A DNA stretch of 64,000 nucleotides from Daphnia pulex (taxonomy: Eukaryota > Arthropoda > Branchiopoda > Diplostraca > Daphniidae): assembly GCF_021134715.1 (NCBI RefSeq), contig NC_060026.1, forward strand, positions 124,001-188,000. Reading direction: 5' to 3'. Of this stretch, positions 20,483-32,524 are shown in pieces; the stretch's first letter is position 1, and each line of letters begins with the position of its first letter. A program made the translations under genes and the position numbers. The notes under the pieces are model-generated. The model did not search any database and was not told where the DNA came from. It saw only the letters and a list, made by a program, of their open reading frames with translations.

Positions 20483-22110
20483 TTACATGTATTGGTCAAT
20501 CCAGGTCCTGAACGAACCCACTTGGGTTTTAAGGCCACCAGCGGCGCAATCTGTCAAAAACAAGCGAAACCGCTGGATATTTCATTTTCACCAAATGATT
20601 TAGATTCAAACACGTACCCTTGGTGTAACTGTTGATTGCGACTACGGTCCAGGTGCCTGGTGTCGGTAGGGTGACCACTGGGCCGCCGACGTCAACCTAT
20701 AATTGAACCACATATTATAAGTGAATTGCCTAGGCTGGAAGACGAACGTTTACATACCGCGCATGTGAATGCAGGGCCAGTAGTGGTACAGGTAGTGCTG
20801 GCCGAAACATATTTACCAAAGTTCGTATCCGCCCTGCACTCGTCGTTGGACGAAATCGCAGTCTTGGCTTGTTTGAGATTTCCGGTGGCTTCTCCGTCTG
20901 AAATCGAACAAAGAAAAACCCAGTTGCATCATATAATCAATAATTGATATAATGAGTTGATCATTTCTGGTTACCAGCCGTTCCCCATCCCAAAATAACA
21001 GCATCTACACCGACGAATTGGTCGGCATCGGTACTGGCCGCTGGCAAACAAGCGGTGGCAACAGTCCTGGATAAAACCACGGGGGAGTCCAATGTTATGA
21101 TGGCGATGTCATTGGCCTAAACAAAACCAATGAATTGAGTGTCAAAAACATTTTCTTTTGATTACAATTGTAGCAAACTTACATAGGTGAAGGCGTTGTA
21201 TCGGGCGTGAAGAACCACTTTGCTGATCCTCCTCGTCATTTGGAGGTCGGATAGATCAGCTGCATGAAAGCCAACCAATACGGTCACAGTCGACAATTCA
21301 TACATAGACATTCTTGACGTGTACGAGAAAAAAGAAAGACAAACAATTTACTAAACGAGGTAATTTCATTGAATATAGGACAATCATTATTACTTTTCCA
21401 GGCACTGGGCCGCCAGTAGGACTTTAGTGTCACTCAACAAAGTTCCGCTGCAAAATATATCTTCGCCGGTTTTCAGGGCAACCTATTCCATTTTCAAATG
21501 ATTCAATTATGTAAAGTTACATCTAATCTATACCTGGATCAAAACTATAAACATGAATCAATCATGAACTCACAATGAAAGGCCAAGCACCCTTTTTGGC
21601 ATCGGTTCCACCATCGACCCTTTCAGTCGCAAAGTTCTTAGTGGTGGGCATAGTGGCCGGTCCAGTGCCGCATTTTGGTGCTGTTTGTTTCAGCGTCAGC
21701 GGATCGTCAAGGTATTCCTCATATTCGCCATCAATCTGCTTTGCAGACGGAGAAATGAAGCTAGGAAAACGGAATGGCATGGGCCATCCGTAAACTGATG
21801 GAAGCGGGACGAATCCAGGATTGGCAAATTGGCCGTACAACGTCTTGCCGTAAGAGATGGGAGCATAGCCTACACCGGCAACTGAATTCAAACAATAGAC
21901 ATGCACGTTAGATTAAGCTAAAACTTAAAAAATATGATAAAGGATATGATATAAGAAAAGATTTGACATACAATCGATGACGACGGCATCTTTTGTACGG
22001 GAGACGCGAGGAAGGAATGCGAAACTGGACGCCGGACTGCAGCAGCAGCTCAACAGAGTCACGACCGCCAATAAGACGACGGTCGATGAACCTTTTTGAT
22101 TGCCCAACAT
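20483..22110 (-). CDS. Masquerade-like serine protease homologue, 364 aa
   Basis: Exons (minus): 21972-22110, 21574-21881, 21394-21482, 21183-21312, 20975-21116, 20758-20897, 20618-20696 and 20483-20550, totalling 365 codons. Signal peptide (TLLSCCCSPASS), then a short linker with an acidic EYEEYLDD patch, KCGTGP, and ERVDGG. LLAAQC gives His to Gln175, NDIA keeps Asp225, and VDVGGP gives Ser to Val319 plus Gly to Val at the first position. The C-terminus is slightly shorter than in its paralogues. The non-coding first exon begins at 22327, with a TATA-like box at 22398-22406. Confidence 0.84.
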
Positions 22111-22326
22111 TCTCCTAAATCAAATGACGTTAAGAAACATTCAATCAATATTAGGCAATTATAAATTGTATAGTCACGGCACTCTGAAAATGTATGCGTT
22201 TTTCCGCCATATTTGTTATTTCAAATGAACAAGTAATGGTATAGTGCGGAGTTTAGTTAATACAATTGATTAGAATTCAACTTAAATATCAAAACTATCG
22301 AAATTATTTAAGTCTTTTTTAGTTAC

Positions 22327-22406
22327 CTGGATCCTTGCAGATGGTGGTGATGGTTCAACTTGAACGAGAAGTGTGATTGACTGTCGAGCTGGGCTCCCTT
22401 TTTATT
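22327..22406 (-). promoter_or_regulatory. Promoter and 5' UTR exon of SPH gene 20483-22110
   Basis: Minus strand CCCAATAAAAAGGGAGCCC, then a short exon ending at 22327 before a GTAACT donor. Confidence 0.5.
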
Positions 22407-22671
22407 GGGGGATTGCGGACGTTCAAGAAGCACCCCAGATAGGGATGGACCGGGATTATTCCCACTTCATAACCTGCCTTGATTCGAGCCACCGCCCTTC
22501 GTAATAACCAACAAAACAAGAGAAAAATAAATTCATGACAATGTTGCAGATTGGCGTTGTCACAAGGAAGGTCAGAGATGGCCCCCAGGAGACAGCTCAC
22601 TCTGAACATCGGTTAGTCAACCCGTTGAATTCCCCGTCAACTTCAATTGAGACTTTTTTCCGTCCCATTTC

Positions 22672-22745
22672 TCCTAATCTTTGTCGTGAGCCGAATGCAA
22701 ATCAACTTGTTGGCCTTCGATACTCTTCATTCGGAAGTTGATTAG
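22672..22745 (-). promoter_or_regulatory. Conserved upstream module with octamer (SPH gene 20483-22110)
   Basis: GTGAGCCGAATGCAAATCAA, then TTGGCCTTCGATACTCTTCA and CGGAAGTTGATT. Confidence 0.48.
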
Positions 22746-22749
22746 GGCG

Positions 22750-24200
22750 TCGCTCTTTGGCAGTTGCTGCTGTTCAAGTCTGTACGAGCTCTGCAATTCC
22801 CCAACCGATGTCTCGATTTCATTTCACTCTCCCAATTTGGGTGATAATTTAAAAACCGCCGTTTTTCTGCCCATTACCAAGTGACTGGTAATCACGTTAG
22901 AGAAATCAATTTAAATAAAATTTGAAAGAAAAAAATTTTCAAGAATAATCGTCGACGCAATTGGACGGTAAATTCGTGTTTCACAACTTGTTCTGGTTTT
23001 CAAGTTCAATGGTTTGTCTACGTATTCAATAATCTCTTGACAATGAGAATGCACTGAATAAATTAACAATCGAACGTGCAAAGACGAAAAAGGACTGACT
23101 GAACTCAACATGGACCGAATACATACATAATTCTCGTATACGAAAAAGTCAATGCGACGTACTCGCACACGCCTCGATTGTTGCTACGGGCCGATGGATC
23201 ACGACATCATCATGAGTTAGTAAGTTATAGTTGACGACTAATCTTTTCTTCTCTTTCGACAGAATTCTCAATCAGGATCGTATTACATTCAATTTGTTCA
23301 ATCATTCCTGCAACCGGATACCAGCAGTCGAGTCGGTCGGACATTTGGGAAAAATTGATTCAGGTCGATTAAAGGTGAGCAGCGTTATTATACAACCGAC
23401 GCAAACGGTGAAATCAAAAATCTTTCTCTACTCAACGCAATCGTGATGACTTCTATTTAAGGATGGTAACTAAGATATCAAATTTCAAACCTACTTCTAA
23501 TGTCTAACTTGTTCACTAAGTGACAACTGTACTCCCATCCTATCCGAAAAAAGACCCGGCTGAATATGGGAGGAGCTTTTGTGATGCAACACCTGACAGG
23601 TTCACAGCCCCGCCATCGGCAAATATTACCTTATTTGTTTTCTTTCGTCGCAATGGTCACCCGTCTTCCAGGAACTTGTTCATCCAGCAGCTACAGCTGA
23701 GATAATAACACAAACAAATGAAATAAAAGAAGAAATATCGGGAAAACAGAACCTGCATATCTTTCATTAGGAGGCATATCTACACAGGCTTAAAATTCCT
23801 TTCAACGCCCATCTCGACTTTCGAATTGTCGAATGGCAATCGACGCTTGAGCAAAGGGATTCCCCGCAATTTTAAAGAACCGCCCGAGACATTGGAAACC
23901 TGTTTCCTTTCAACGCACATTCCTCTGCCCTTATCTCAGACGATCGCAATCAACTGACTGCAGAGCAACGGACTTACACACATAGCAATTTCCTTCAAAC
24001 TGTATTGAGCGAATGGACGTTTTAATTATTTCGCTGAAACGCCGAATTGAAAACGGAATGATTGACTCGAGCAATCATGCATCCCATGACTGGTAAACTA
24101 CTCAATGAAATTGTAACTTCCTAATTAATGTTAGATAACGCCGTGATGATGATAATTAATTAATATGTTAAATCATTTCCAACCTACTTCTAACATCTAA
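22750..24200. other. Intergenic; 23176-23300 matches 58.5 kb
   Basis: The string TTGTTGCTACGGGCCGATGG at about 23177 and the following TTTTCTTCTCTTT and ATTCTCAATCAG blocks recur at 58530-58635. No gene is supported. Confidence 0.4.
23520..23705. repeat. Diverged repeat, copy 1 (unknown nature)
   Basis: Shares GGGAGGAGCTT, GATGC-ACA-CTGACAG, CCATCGGCAAATATTACCTT and CAGGAACTT..CATCCAGCAGCT with 24225-24390. Both copies are weakly open on the plus strand (PSANIT, IQQL). Coding status unclear. Confidence 0.35.
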
Positions 24201-24224
24201 ACTGCTCTCTATCTATTACTCCCA

Positions 24225-24390
24225 GGAAAAAGTATTTGGGAGGAGCTTATGATGCGACAACTGACAGCTTCACATCTCGCGCCATCGGCAAATATTACCT
24301 TTTTCCAGCCTTGGACGCGGTGGATCCCTGGCTCCCAGGAACTTATCATCCAGCAGCTGCGACTGGAAAACAATATAAAGAGAAAGATTA
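24225..24390. repeat. Diverged repeat, copy 2 (unknown nature)
   Basis: Partner of 23520-23705, about 700 bp away in direct orientation. The most conserved core is CCATCGGCAAATATTACCTT. Confidence 0.35.
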
Positions 24391-24536
24391 ACTTTTCCAT
24401 TTTTCTTCCAAACCATCAAATTCTTCGCCGATAACAGACACGAAAAAGATGAAATATCGGGAAAACATTTTCACAAGTTAAAAAAACTAAAAACAAATCC
24501 TTCATCTTTTTCGTTTGTTAACCTCAATCGCTGCTC

Positions 24537-25290
24537 TACGCCCCAAGGGGAACGAATGATACTCGCCTGTCGCTCCAACGATTCGCTGCCGTTGCGACGG
24601 ACTCGATCTGAAAGATAAAGTCAATAAATAAAATTAATAATGAAATGAAGAAAATCCAACAAAGACGAATGGTACCAGTGTCTGTAACAGTATTGTCTTC
24701 ATCTTCTAGAAGGCGAAAAGAGCGATAACGTGGCGGAATTTCAATGTTTTGGTTGCTATCGACATTCACCTGGAGGGGTTAAGCTATACAGTTAACTAGT
24801 TTAGAACATAGAAAGCACTGCATTCACCAGTTTGATTAGATTTCCATTTTCAGTGAATTTGGTTTCTGCTATTGCCTCTGTAAACGGAACTTCTCATATC
24901 AGGTTCCAGAATTGTGTGGAGTCAAAACAACCTCCTCATGATCCCTTCTGCTTGGCAACATGAATTTCAGGGGAGTCAAACTTATTGATAGAAACTAGAG
25001 CTGAGAAGAGAAAGATGTAAAATCATTAAATTTCAATTTAGTTTACTAACGAGAAAGACTTACTTCAACTTTTTCCTTGGCAACTACTTCCAATACTTCT
25101 TTGTTGAGGTTGAATTCAGCCAATTTTCCCGACTGAATGTGTTCAAGGTCAAAAACTTGAAATCACATACAACAAAGTTGGAAGCCTAAAAAAGTTGCCC
25201 AGTTTTAGAATCATCGTCATTCTCAAATTTCCTTTAATTCAAGTGCAATCTCCTGTGGTGCTTTGTTTCTCATTCTGTCCTATGATTTAA
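24537..25290 (-). CDS. Candidate multi-exon gene of unknown family
   Basis: Several coding-like stretches with splice-like borders lie in order on the minus strand: one near 25080-25165 reading FDLEHIQSGKLAEFNLNKEV and ending at a GTAAGT; one near 24830-24880 reading EAIAETKFTENGNLIKL; one near 24680-24770 reading VNVDSNQNIEIPPRYRSF; and a last one at 24537-24610 ending in a stop. Phases between them are not proven, and one segment near 24950 contains a stop. It may be real or decayed. No domain recognised. Confidence 0.25.
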
Positions 25291-26380
25291 AAACAAAACG
25301 GGAAAAGAAATGAACAAAGTATGAATGTGATGGCTGGTTAGACAAGTTTTTCACTCTTCACCTCCATTTATCTGAAAATTAAGGTCCATATTGACAACCA
25401 GTCAATCGGCAATAGATTCTGTTGCAAAGCCTATTTTTCTATTCACGACTTTCTCAGAAAAGTAAAATTTAAAAAATTAAAAATTAACTCGCTTGCCTGT
25501 TGTTGCCTCACATGTTTTTTGATTGAATTCCCATTTCCCAAGCAGACGAAACTTCCGTGCCCCCCGAAATGCCACTCGAGCTATCCACCATCTAGCGGTG
25601 ACACTATTCACGATGAAAATTCAAAAATTCGATTGAAGAAAAAGTTCAAAAAACACCCTAAGGCCTAAGCCCACTAAACCCATTTTTCTTTTAAAATAAG
25701 GAATCCAAGCCCCTTGCCAGGTCCTGTTTAATCATATAAAATAATAACACCATTTTACCCTTTAGCTTACAAGTAGTAGGATCCAAAAGCTAACACTAAA
25801 AAAGGAAAACACATTACACAACTCATCCGTAAAGAAAAAATGATCACGTTTAATCAATTAAATATTTTGTTCCAAGTATGGGCAAAAATCACCAAAACGT
25901 ACAATGAAGGTCACTAGCTCGGTGCTTCTTCACCGGCTTCATCAATAAAAAAAATGTATAATAAATTCTCTTCGAATGCTTTGGTGAGTTGAGGCCTTTC
26001 ATGGTTAGTTGATTGCTTACTTGCCACCGACCAATGCAGCGATACGCGGGCAAAGATGCCATTTTCTTGGGATGGGAAAATATAGCTGCTATGTAAAAAT
26101 GAAAATACCAAATCATTATCGATTTAACTGACTTTTCATTATTCAATTCAAAATCCACTTACCCAAACCGAAGTTTTGCAACAAGCCAAAGTTGCGATTG
26201 TGTCAACCACCGACTACAGGTTGGATATGTGACGGACACCTGTATTACTTCTGATGATAATGATAAATTCTCATGTAAAGTAAGTAAAAAAGAATTCTCC
26301 TCTCAGTTGTCGACATCATTTTGCTGTACCTGCTAACATTTAAATGTGTCGCTATAAAAAAGATGGGATGATGATGGGAT
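25290..26380. other. Region without a supported gene
   Basis: On the minus strand at 26020-26065 an ATG opens MASLPAYRCIGRWQ before a GTAAGC donor, a possible first exon. I could not find a convincing second exon. Confidence 0.3.
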
Positions 26381-26452
26381 GACGTCAGTGGCCCAGTTGT
26401 CACTCTCCCGACGCCAGGTGCCTGGACCATCCTTACAATCAACAGCTACACG
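26381..26452 (+). pseudogene. SPH exon relic heading repeat R, copy 1
   Basis: The plus strand reads DVSGPVVTLPTPGAWT and then TINSYT, clearly the 79-bp GD-GGP exon. It is closest to the genes at 60.4 kb (VVTLPSPGAWT) and 20.5 kb. The second Gly of the motif is Ser. No donor or flanking SPH exon is attached. Confidence 0.65.
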
Positions 26453-28115
26453 AGCCCAAGCTACGAGCTACACCAATAGTCTGAATCTAATTCTAAATAA
26501 TAATTCAAATTCAATTAAATAAATATATAATATTCTAAACAACTTGGATAAAATCAAATAACCAGCGAGTTCAGCGAGAACAGAAAACAAACAAACAAAT
26601 AACTTGAACGTTGATATTGATAGATTCTTATTCAATTCAACGTCGACATATTTATCAATGTTCACAGAAAAGGATAAAAATAAAGTTTCAATCTTATTTT
26701 AATAGCAAGGAGAGAGAGCACATCCGCCGCTGTGTGTGTGTACTACTTGTTGATACCAAGAATACTATAATTGATATAACAATTTTAACAATGGAGTCAG
26801 GTGGACACACCAGAGGCGCCAACCCCCCAGCCAAGTCTTGGATACACGGATCTGAATCTAGCACAAATAACCCCTCACATACACGCACTTCACAAGTTGT
26901 TGTCCACATGATACACCGGGCGGTGTATGACAAGGACAACATTGTTGGATTCCAGCGGAAACAATGCGCATATGATCACTGAAGGATATTCGACTAGCAC
27001 CGTACATTGCCAGCTCCCAACTTATATGCAACACATTCTCAATTCAACACGGCGGAGCAAGGCAATTAACCCAATGACTGCGCAAACAAGGGCACCTTGC
27101 ACTGTCAGAACAGCACCAGTTTCCCATCATTCCACATTTCATTTGCCTTTTGCGCCGACTGAGGAATATTGGACCGATCCCAATATCGACGAAAACCGTC
27201 CCCCAGCCAACCCTCCCGAGTTCCCTCTCCTGCAACAAGTCACGGGGTCCATGTGACGCCACAGTGGCGCCAGAGCGGATGTATGACCAACCAACAATAC
27301 TCACCAGGGGGTTCGAACCCTGGTCTCCAGGTGCACCACTGCACCTACTCCTAAATGACGCCCTATCCCATACACCCACTCGTCCCCTTTGTAATATTGT
27401 AAAAAGAAAATGTTTTAAGTTTTAAATTTCAGTGGATGATGACCACACAAAATAGAATCCCGTTATCTTGTTGTATCGATGATTTATGGATAGGACTACG
27501 GGTAAAACTTTAACACACGTCGTGTAAAAAATGCGATTAATCTATCAATTTAAAAAAATGCAACCAAAAAGTCTAAACTGCCCTGGTAATAGTCGATGTC
27601 CGCCGACCCGAATCCTGTTCCAGGCAGTTTGTGCAACCAAGACTTTTTCTTTCCCTACTCTTTATTGAATTTTAATTAAAATTCTTTCAGTTTTTCACTT
27701 GAATTCGATTTGTTTGCCCATTGCGTACTTTATTCTGCTGTTAAAATTTTGATGGTCCCATTTCGGCATTTTAAAAAATTAACTCCGCTATTAGATGGCC
27801 GCTCGACCCAGATAAATGTTAGTGATTTTTTGTAATTTATGAAGTGGCAATTAATAATATTACAAAAGGTAGCTAGATTTAAAGTAACTTATCACACAGC
27901 AGTCAAAGAATTTTTCCCGGGGCGAGACGAAAATAACAACAACACACTCCACTTACTTGTGTCTGAGTAATTCAAGCAAAGACAATGACTTTACGAGTGT
28001 TTCTAATCGTGGATAGTACTTCCGAGTCACCGAGTGCAGTAAATATCGAATCTGCACTAAGAAAAATTAAAAAAAAAGCAAAAGAAATGTTAGACGAATA
28101 AACAAACTTCTAGCA
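26453..28115 (+). repeat. Repeat family R, copy 1
   Basis: Matches R2 (36.34-38.08 kb) almost end to end and R3 (49.49-50.68 kb) in part. Features shared by all: GAGAGAGAGCACATCCG with a GT run, an ATGGAGTC start-like point, a degenerate open stretch (THFHLPFAPTEEYWTDPN region at about 27140), and a palindromic CCAGGGGGTTCGAACCCTGG at about 27302-27321 containing a pol III B-box-like core. The coding potential is broken differently in each copy. Element class unknown. Confidence 0.6.
27295..27350. other. tRNA-like B-box hairpin inside R
   Basis: GGTTCGAACCC fits the pol III B-box consensus GGTTCGANNCC on both strands because it sits in a 6-bp-arm palindrome. On the minus strand GTGCAGTGGTGCACC resembles an A-box nearby. 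A complete tRNA cloverleaf could not be drawn. Also at 37261-37320 and 50398-50455. Confidence 0.35.
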
Positions 28116-28463
28116 CCCCAAGTTGAATGGTTGCATCCAGGTCGCCCAAATGCGACGAGAAAACTGAAGGACAGAAGGAAATGTTGAAATGTTGGGACGA
28201 GCCAGGCCTCGATTGAATCGAAAGATGATTCGATTAGAATTGAACCTACAAAATAAATAGAAAACATCAGTCATAAACAACACAGAAGAAAGCCAAATTT
28301 CGGCATCAACAACTGAATCTATGATCATTCATTCAAGATGATGCACTTGTTTTTAATCGACTGACTGCAACCCTCAAGTCAGACCACTTGACCAGCCAAA
28401 GCCGCTATACGGTACAAGTATTATATAGTTTGTGTTGCACGACAGTGTAAAAAGTTGTACTTA

Positions 28464-28617
28464 AAGTTCAAGCCAACCGTGAACAACCATTTTGATAGAT
28501 TACTTCAATACTTAACAGATCAAGTACACCACACGAAAGGGAGTATCCAAACTGTGAGACTGCAAGTATGCAAAGCTTTCCATTTGTAACTAGAATGCCA
28601 GCATCATAATCAACACC
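28464..28617 (-). other. Coding-like last exon, copy 1 (family unknown)
   Basis: After an AG acceptor the minus strand reads GVDYDAGILVTNGKLCILAV then SQFGYSLS and ends with a TGA near 28466. The counterpart at 41605-41755 stays open with several substitutions. A possible first exon near 28863-28936 opens MSDCQRQVSPQSTPNFICKS. The joining phase is not established. Confidence 0.3.
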
Positions 28618-29835
28618 TGTTCGGATGAGAAAAAAAAAGACATTAATAAAGACATAAGCATCTAAATAGTCGGATGATAGATGAAAAAATGCCAGCATGA
28701 CTATAGTGGTTACATCATACACAATAAGCATTGATCAAAAAGATAAAACCAAAGGTGACAACACCTGATTTGGACCGATTGATTCTTTCTTCTTCATTGA
28801 GGCTCTTCTTTTCCTAAAACTAGTTTCATCACAGAGTCGATTTAAACTGCAGCATCAACACTTTTGCAGATAAAGTTGGGTGTGGACTGTGGAGACACTT
28901 GACGTTGACAGTCGGACATTTTGTTTTCGACTAGGCGCTGCTGCCAGATAAATGTTTTCAACTTCCAAATAGCCGACTATTTAAAAAAAAGAGTTACAAC
29001 TTGAAAGTTGAAAAGAGGAATTTAGAAAGAAGATGATCACGAGTCACGAACAAACTAGTTTTGTAATTGAGGAAGAGAAAGAGAAGAAAAAATTAGGTAA
29101 TGTGCCAATTGGGCAATTGGCTAGTCGATATAAACGTCACTCACGAACACGCCGAACAATAATTCGAAACAACACCTGCAATCGGTTTCAGCTGGATTTC
29201 AGCGGAGAGATGTGCAATTCTTTAGTGTTTTTGTTTCGACTCAATCCAGCCCATTTATTAATGATCCCGACAGACGATTTAAAGCCCAGCTGACGAGCTC
29301 TGACTGTTTAACGTTTGCCTCTGTCGAGTCGCCAGGAAAACGAAAAATAAAAGCAACAATAAACAATGCAAGATGAATACAAAAAAACGTTTAAACGGAG
29401 GCGTCAAAGCTCTAATAAGGCTCTAATACGTCGTTAAATTACTATTACCGATTATGGCCGCTGTGCGACGTTGGCGTCGATCAAAAATGATCAAAAATCG
29501 GATCGACCAATGGGAAGGCGCGGAGAGTCGGATCGCCAGCGTGAGACTCGATAAACTATAGTTAAATACAATGTTAAACATAATCAATCTCGTGTAAATT
29601 GATTGAAATATGTGGGTATAAATGTGTTGACGCCATTCAATCATTGTTGAAACGTTTTCCTCCAACGGAAAAATTTCTACATGGAATGAAATGGTCCGTT
29701 TGACACTTGCAGCTAAAACAAACGGGTCGCTGTAGTACATAAGCAGCACCAATCATCGCAACATGTATTACGTCTATCAAAGAGCTATATTCGCTAAATT
29801 CTATTCGCTATAGCTATATTCGAGAATTCCAAAAC

Positions 29836-30873
29836 ATGGGCAAAACTAAGAAACTTCCACCGGCTCAGTCCGCTACTCCCAGCAAAGTTGCCCAGAAGAA
29901 TGTTTTTAAGCAGCCAAAACAGCCAAAACAGCCTAATCGCATTACAGTACCTAAACCTAAACCAAATCGTCTACTGGTGAACATAATCAAAAATCCGTAC
30001 TTTCCCCTCTTGCCTGCACTCAAGATAAAGACCATGAAGACGGCGTTCGTTCAATTTCATCTCCTGCACCTGTCTCTGTTGGGGTGGCACGCGTTTTTAT
30101 GCAACAAAGGCAAAGCGAATCCAGCCGCCCAGGACATTGATTCGCAAGTACTTTTGCGAGAGATCAAAGATGAGAACGTGAAAGACCCGATCGGATTTCT
30201 GCCCACTGCGATGTCTGATGCTGACATCCAAAAAGTCATCAACATCAGAAATAACACTGCGCACCTGGATCTAAATTCCATTGACAAGACGGCGATGACA
30301 GATCTACCAGCACTCGTCCTTTTGAATTGCAGCATCAACCAACCTGCTGTAGCAACCGAAATCCAGAGGATTATCAACGAAATGTCGGCCGGGAACCTCG
30401 ACGGTCTGGTGACCTTCTCCTTCGCATTTACGCCAGGGTTTAGTTTCGAAAAGGCCTTTGGCCTATCACAAATTGTATACGGGGTCATACTTGAGTACCT
30501 AGCAGATGCGCTTATGACTCTGTTGTTGTCGAAACTAAATCTGGCCAACATCAGTATTGATGTGTTTGCCAACCTAAAGTACATCATGGACCAGGTCAAC
30601 ACCAACCAGGACTACCTCGCCCCTGGGGGCGGCACCAGAGGCGACGCCCAACTCCTCGCGATCGTTTTCGACACTAGAAATGACAATGCACATGATGCAT
30701 TCGTTCGTTCAACTACTGACTGGAAATTGCAGTTAGATTCCGTTCACGACATCCTGGACGTAATAAACCATCAAGCAGAAGCAGTAGAGGTCAAGAAGAT
30801 TATTGATCGTCTCGTCGAATTAGAAGCCGAAGGAGCTACCGTGACTCAAGAAGATTTCACGTTTTTTGAGTAG
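29836..30873 (+). CDS. Intronless tandem-HEPN-like protein, copy 1, 345 aa
   Basis: Single open frame from ATG to TAG, no intron. Residues 1-45 are basic and Lys/Pro/Gln-rich (KQPKQPKQP), likely disordered. The rest is alpha-helical by composition and shows an internal duplication. Each half has an RN-x-x-AH motif (R138-H143 in IRNNTAHLD; R281-H286 in TRNDNAHDA), each followed by a helix ending EIQRII or EVKKII. Rx4-6H is the signature of HEPN domains, many of which are metal-independent RNases or nucleotide binders. The first half also has HLLHLSLLGWHAF. The HEPN assignment is inference from motif and helical context. An in-frame stop lies upstream, so this Met is the likely start. Codon use looks normal. 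Confidence 0.7.
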   Translation: MGKTKKLPPAQSATPSKVAQKNVFKQPKQPKQPNRITVPKPKPNRLLVNIIKNPYFPLLPALKIKTMKTAFVQFHLLHLSLLGWHAFLCNKGKANPAAQDIDSQVLLREIKDENVKDPIGFLPTAMSDADIQKVINIRNNTAHLDLNSIDKTAMTDLPALVLLNCSINQPAVATEIQRIINEMSAGNLDGLVTFSFAFTPGFSFEKAFGLSQIVYGVILEYLADALMTLLLSKLNLANISIDVFANLKYIMDQVNTNQDYLAPGGGTRGDAQLLAIVFDTRNDNAHDAFVRSTTDWKLQLDSVHDILDVINHQAEAVEVKKIIDRLVELEAEGATVTQEDFTFFE

Positions 30874-31036
30874 AGGATTCAAGGCGTTAGAAAACCTATT
30901 TTGGCGTAAGGAGAGTGTCTCTGGCTGAGTATGGATATGGTTATGTTCCGACCAGCTGGGAGGCTCGCATCTTGTCAAAATAGAGTTCGTCATCATTCTT
31001 ATGCCGACAGAAGATACAGGAGAGGAGATTTCTCAA

Positions 31037-31103
31037 CTTTGAGCGGGACAGTGGTCCAACTGGACCATGGTTATACGTCCAGGATCACTGTCTCCGCTCA
31101 AAG
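31037..31103 (+). other. Large stem-loop downstream of HEPN-like gene, copy 1
   Basis: Arms CTTTGAGCGGGACAGTG (31037-31053) and CACTGTCTCCGCTCAAAG (31086-31103) pair over about 17 bp with one bulge. The loop holds a second small palindrome, GTCCAACTGGAC. About 165 bp after the stop codon. Confidence 0.55.
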
Positions 31104-31149
31104 TCCCTCGAAAATTGGATAATTAAAGTTAAGCTCCCAGGGTGAAGTG

Positions 31150-31450
31150 TAACGCAGTAGCCCTTTTTTTTTTTTTTCTTTTTGCTTTTTTCTTTTTTCA
31201 ATTTTTTTTTGTCTCAAGCGTCACGTTGCGTGATTGTACAGAATACATTTCGTAAAATAAAAATACTCTACTTGTTGTCTCATTCATTGCCGATTATATG
31301 TTTTCATGTCATCTGTTTCGACAGCGATCACAGATTTTAGACACTGTAACAGTTGAACAAATGAATTAAAACTAACTGGGCTGGCTAACCATGCGATAGG
31401 ATCAAGGTTCGAGTCCCGACTCAGGCAATCTTTTTTTTTAGAAATATTCA
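31150..31450 (+). other. Poly-T tract and tRNA-like 3' half
   Basis: A long T-rich run (31166-31210) is followed near 31405-31440 by CAAGGTTCGAGTCCCGACTC and a T8-9 run. This looks like a pol III B-box and terminator, but the 5' half of a tRNA is missing and the T-stem pairs poorly. Probably a tRNA-derived fragment. The copy at 44550 is nearly identical. Confidence 0.35.
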
Positions 31451-32524
31451 AAATTGATTCGTAGGTGTATAGTACTAGACCCTTCGTACCCGGAGATACT
31501 AAGAGCAGTTAGTGCCCCCATGCCCCAATACTAGTTAGTAGCCTTTAAGTAGACCTCAACAAATTTTGGGTGAGTTGGAAAAATAACTCGAGTCTATTAC
31601 AGTCAATTAGCGGACGAGAAACAATCGACTATGCTGGGAGATTCTTCTCATTCGATTATTGACAAGCCTCATTCCAAATGTATAAAAAGTTAATGTCACC
31701 ATACAAACACCCTTTGGCTAATATGACGAGAGAGACAAAAAAAGGGAAATGAAATCGTTGTAGCGGTGCTATAGGTGCTAGAAAGAGCTGATGGTGGAAG
31801 GCAAAATAACATGCAACCCATCTTGGAACGCGCCTCAAATGGCTCTAACTTGTGCTACTCGCTAGACAAAGTGTTACGCCGGTGTTACGTCAGTTGAGTG
31901 AAAAGAATGGCAAAAAAATCTTCAAGCGTCCAGCACAAAATGACATGCAAACGAAGTACTAAACAAAAACGCAATTTCTCATCATCATGGTAGAGAGAAA
32001 AGAATCTAACGTCAAGAACAATAAATTTCAAAAACTCGTGTGGTAAAATACAAAATGGCGATCGATTTGTTCCGGTTGATTCAAATTAAAAAAACAAACA
32101 AACAGAACGTCAACTCGCAAAACAAACATGCTGACTTGAAAAGCTCATTAGCAGTTTCACTTTGGTGCTGGGACAGTCTGCTGAATAACTGCTCGCTCGC
32201 TACCGATCCACAATAAATTGATTGCTGATCAAATCATCGGCAAATTAATCGACTTTTGTAATTGATTTGGTTTTTCACAGCAAAACGATTCTGATTTAAA
32301 ATATTCAAATGGCCCATCGCCCAAACGGCAAAAAATGGCAAGACCAGGAGACCGAAAACGTGAGTGATTTTAAAGCGTCGACTATATTACGACAACAAAG
32401 AAATGGCCAGCAACTTTTCGGGGATTTCGGCATTTCGCTATAGCGGGTACAGTACTTTTTCATCAGAGCTGCTCTTTCGAACTATATAGTAGATGACTAG
32501 AAGTAAAGAAGAACTGCGTCCTAC

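Noticed and set aside
26020-26065. Possible first exon MASLPAYRCIGRWQ
   Set aside because: The donor is good, but no second exon in a compatible phase could be found, so it is not listed as a gene.
27044-27379. 111-residue minus frame repeated at 37010 and 50148
   Set aside because: Conserved only because the R copies are recent. It runs through the palindromic B-box and lacks a recognisable domain.
29033-29293. Plus-strand frame starting MITSHEQTSF
   Set aside because: Copy 2 at 42181 has a small insertion that ends the frame after about 20 codons, and there is no domain. Probably UTR or non-coding.
30057-30605. 182-residue minus-strand frame (and 43263-43748)
   Set aside because: Antisense to the intact HEPN-like coding frames; no splice or domain support.
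31395-31445. Possible complete tRNA gene
   Set aside because: There is a B-box-like segment and T-run, but no matching 5' acceptor arm and a poorly paired T-stem. Same for 44545-44580.
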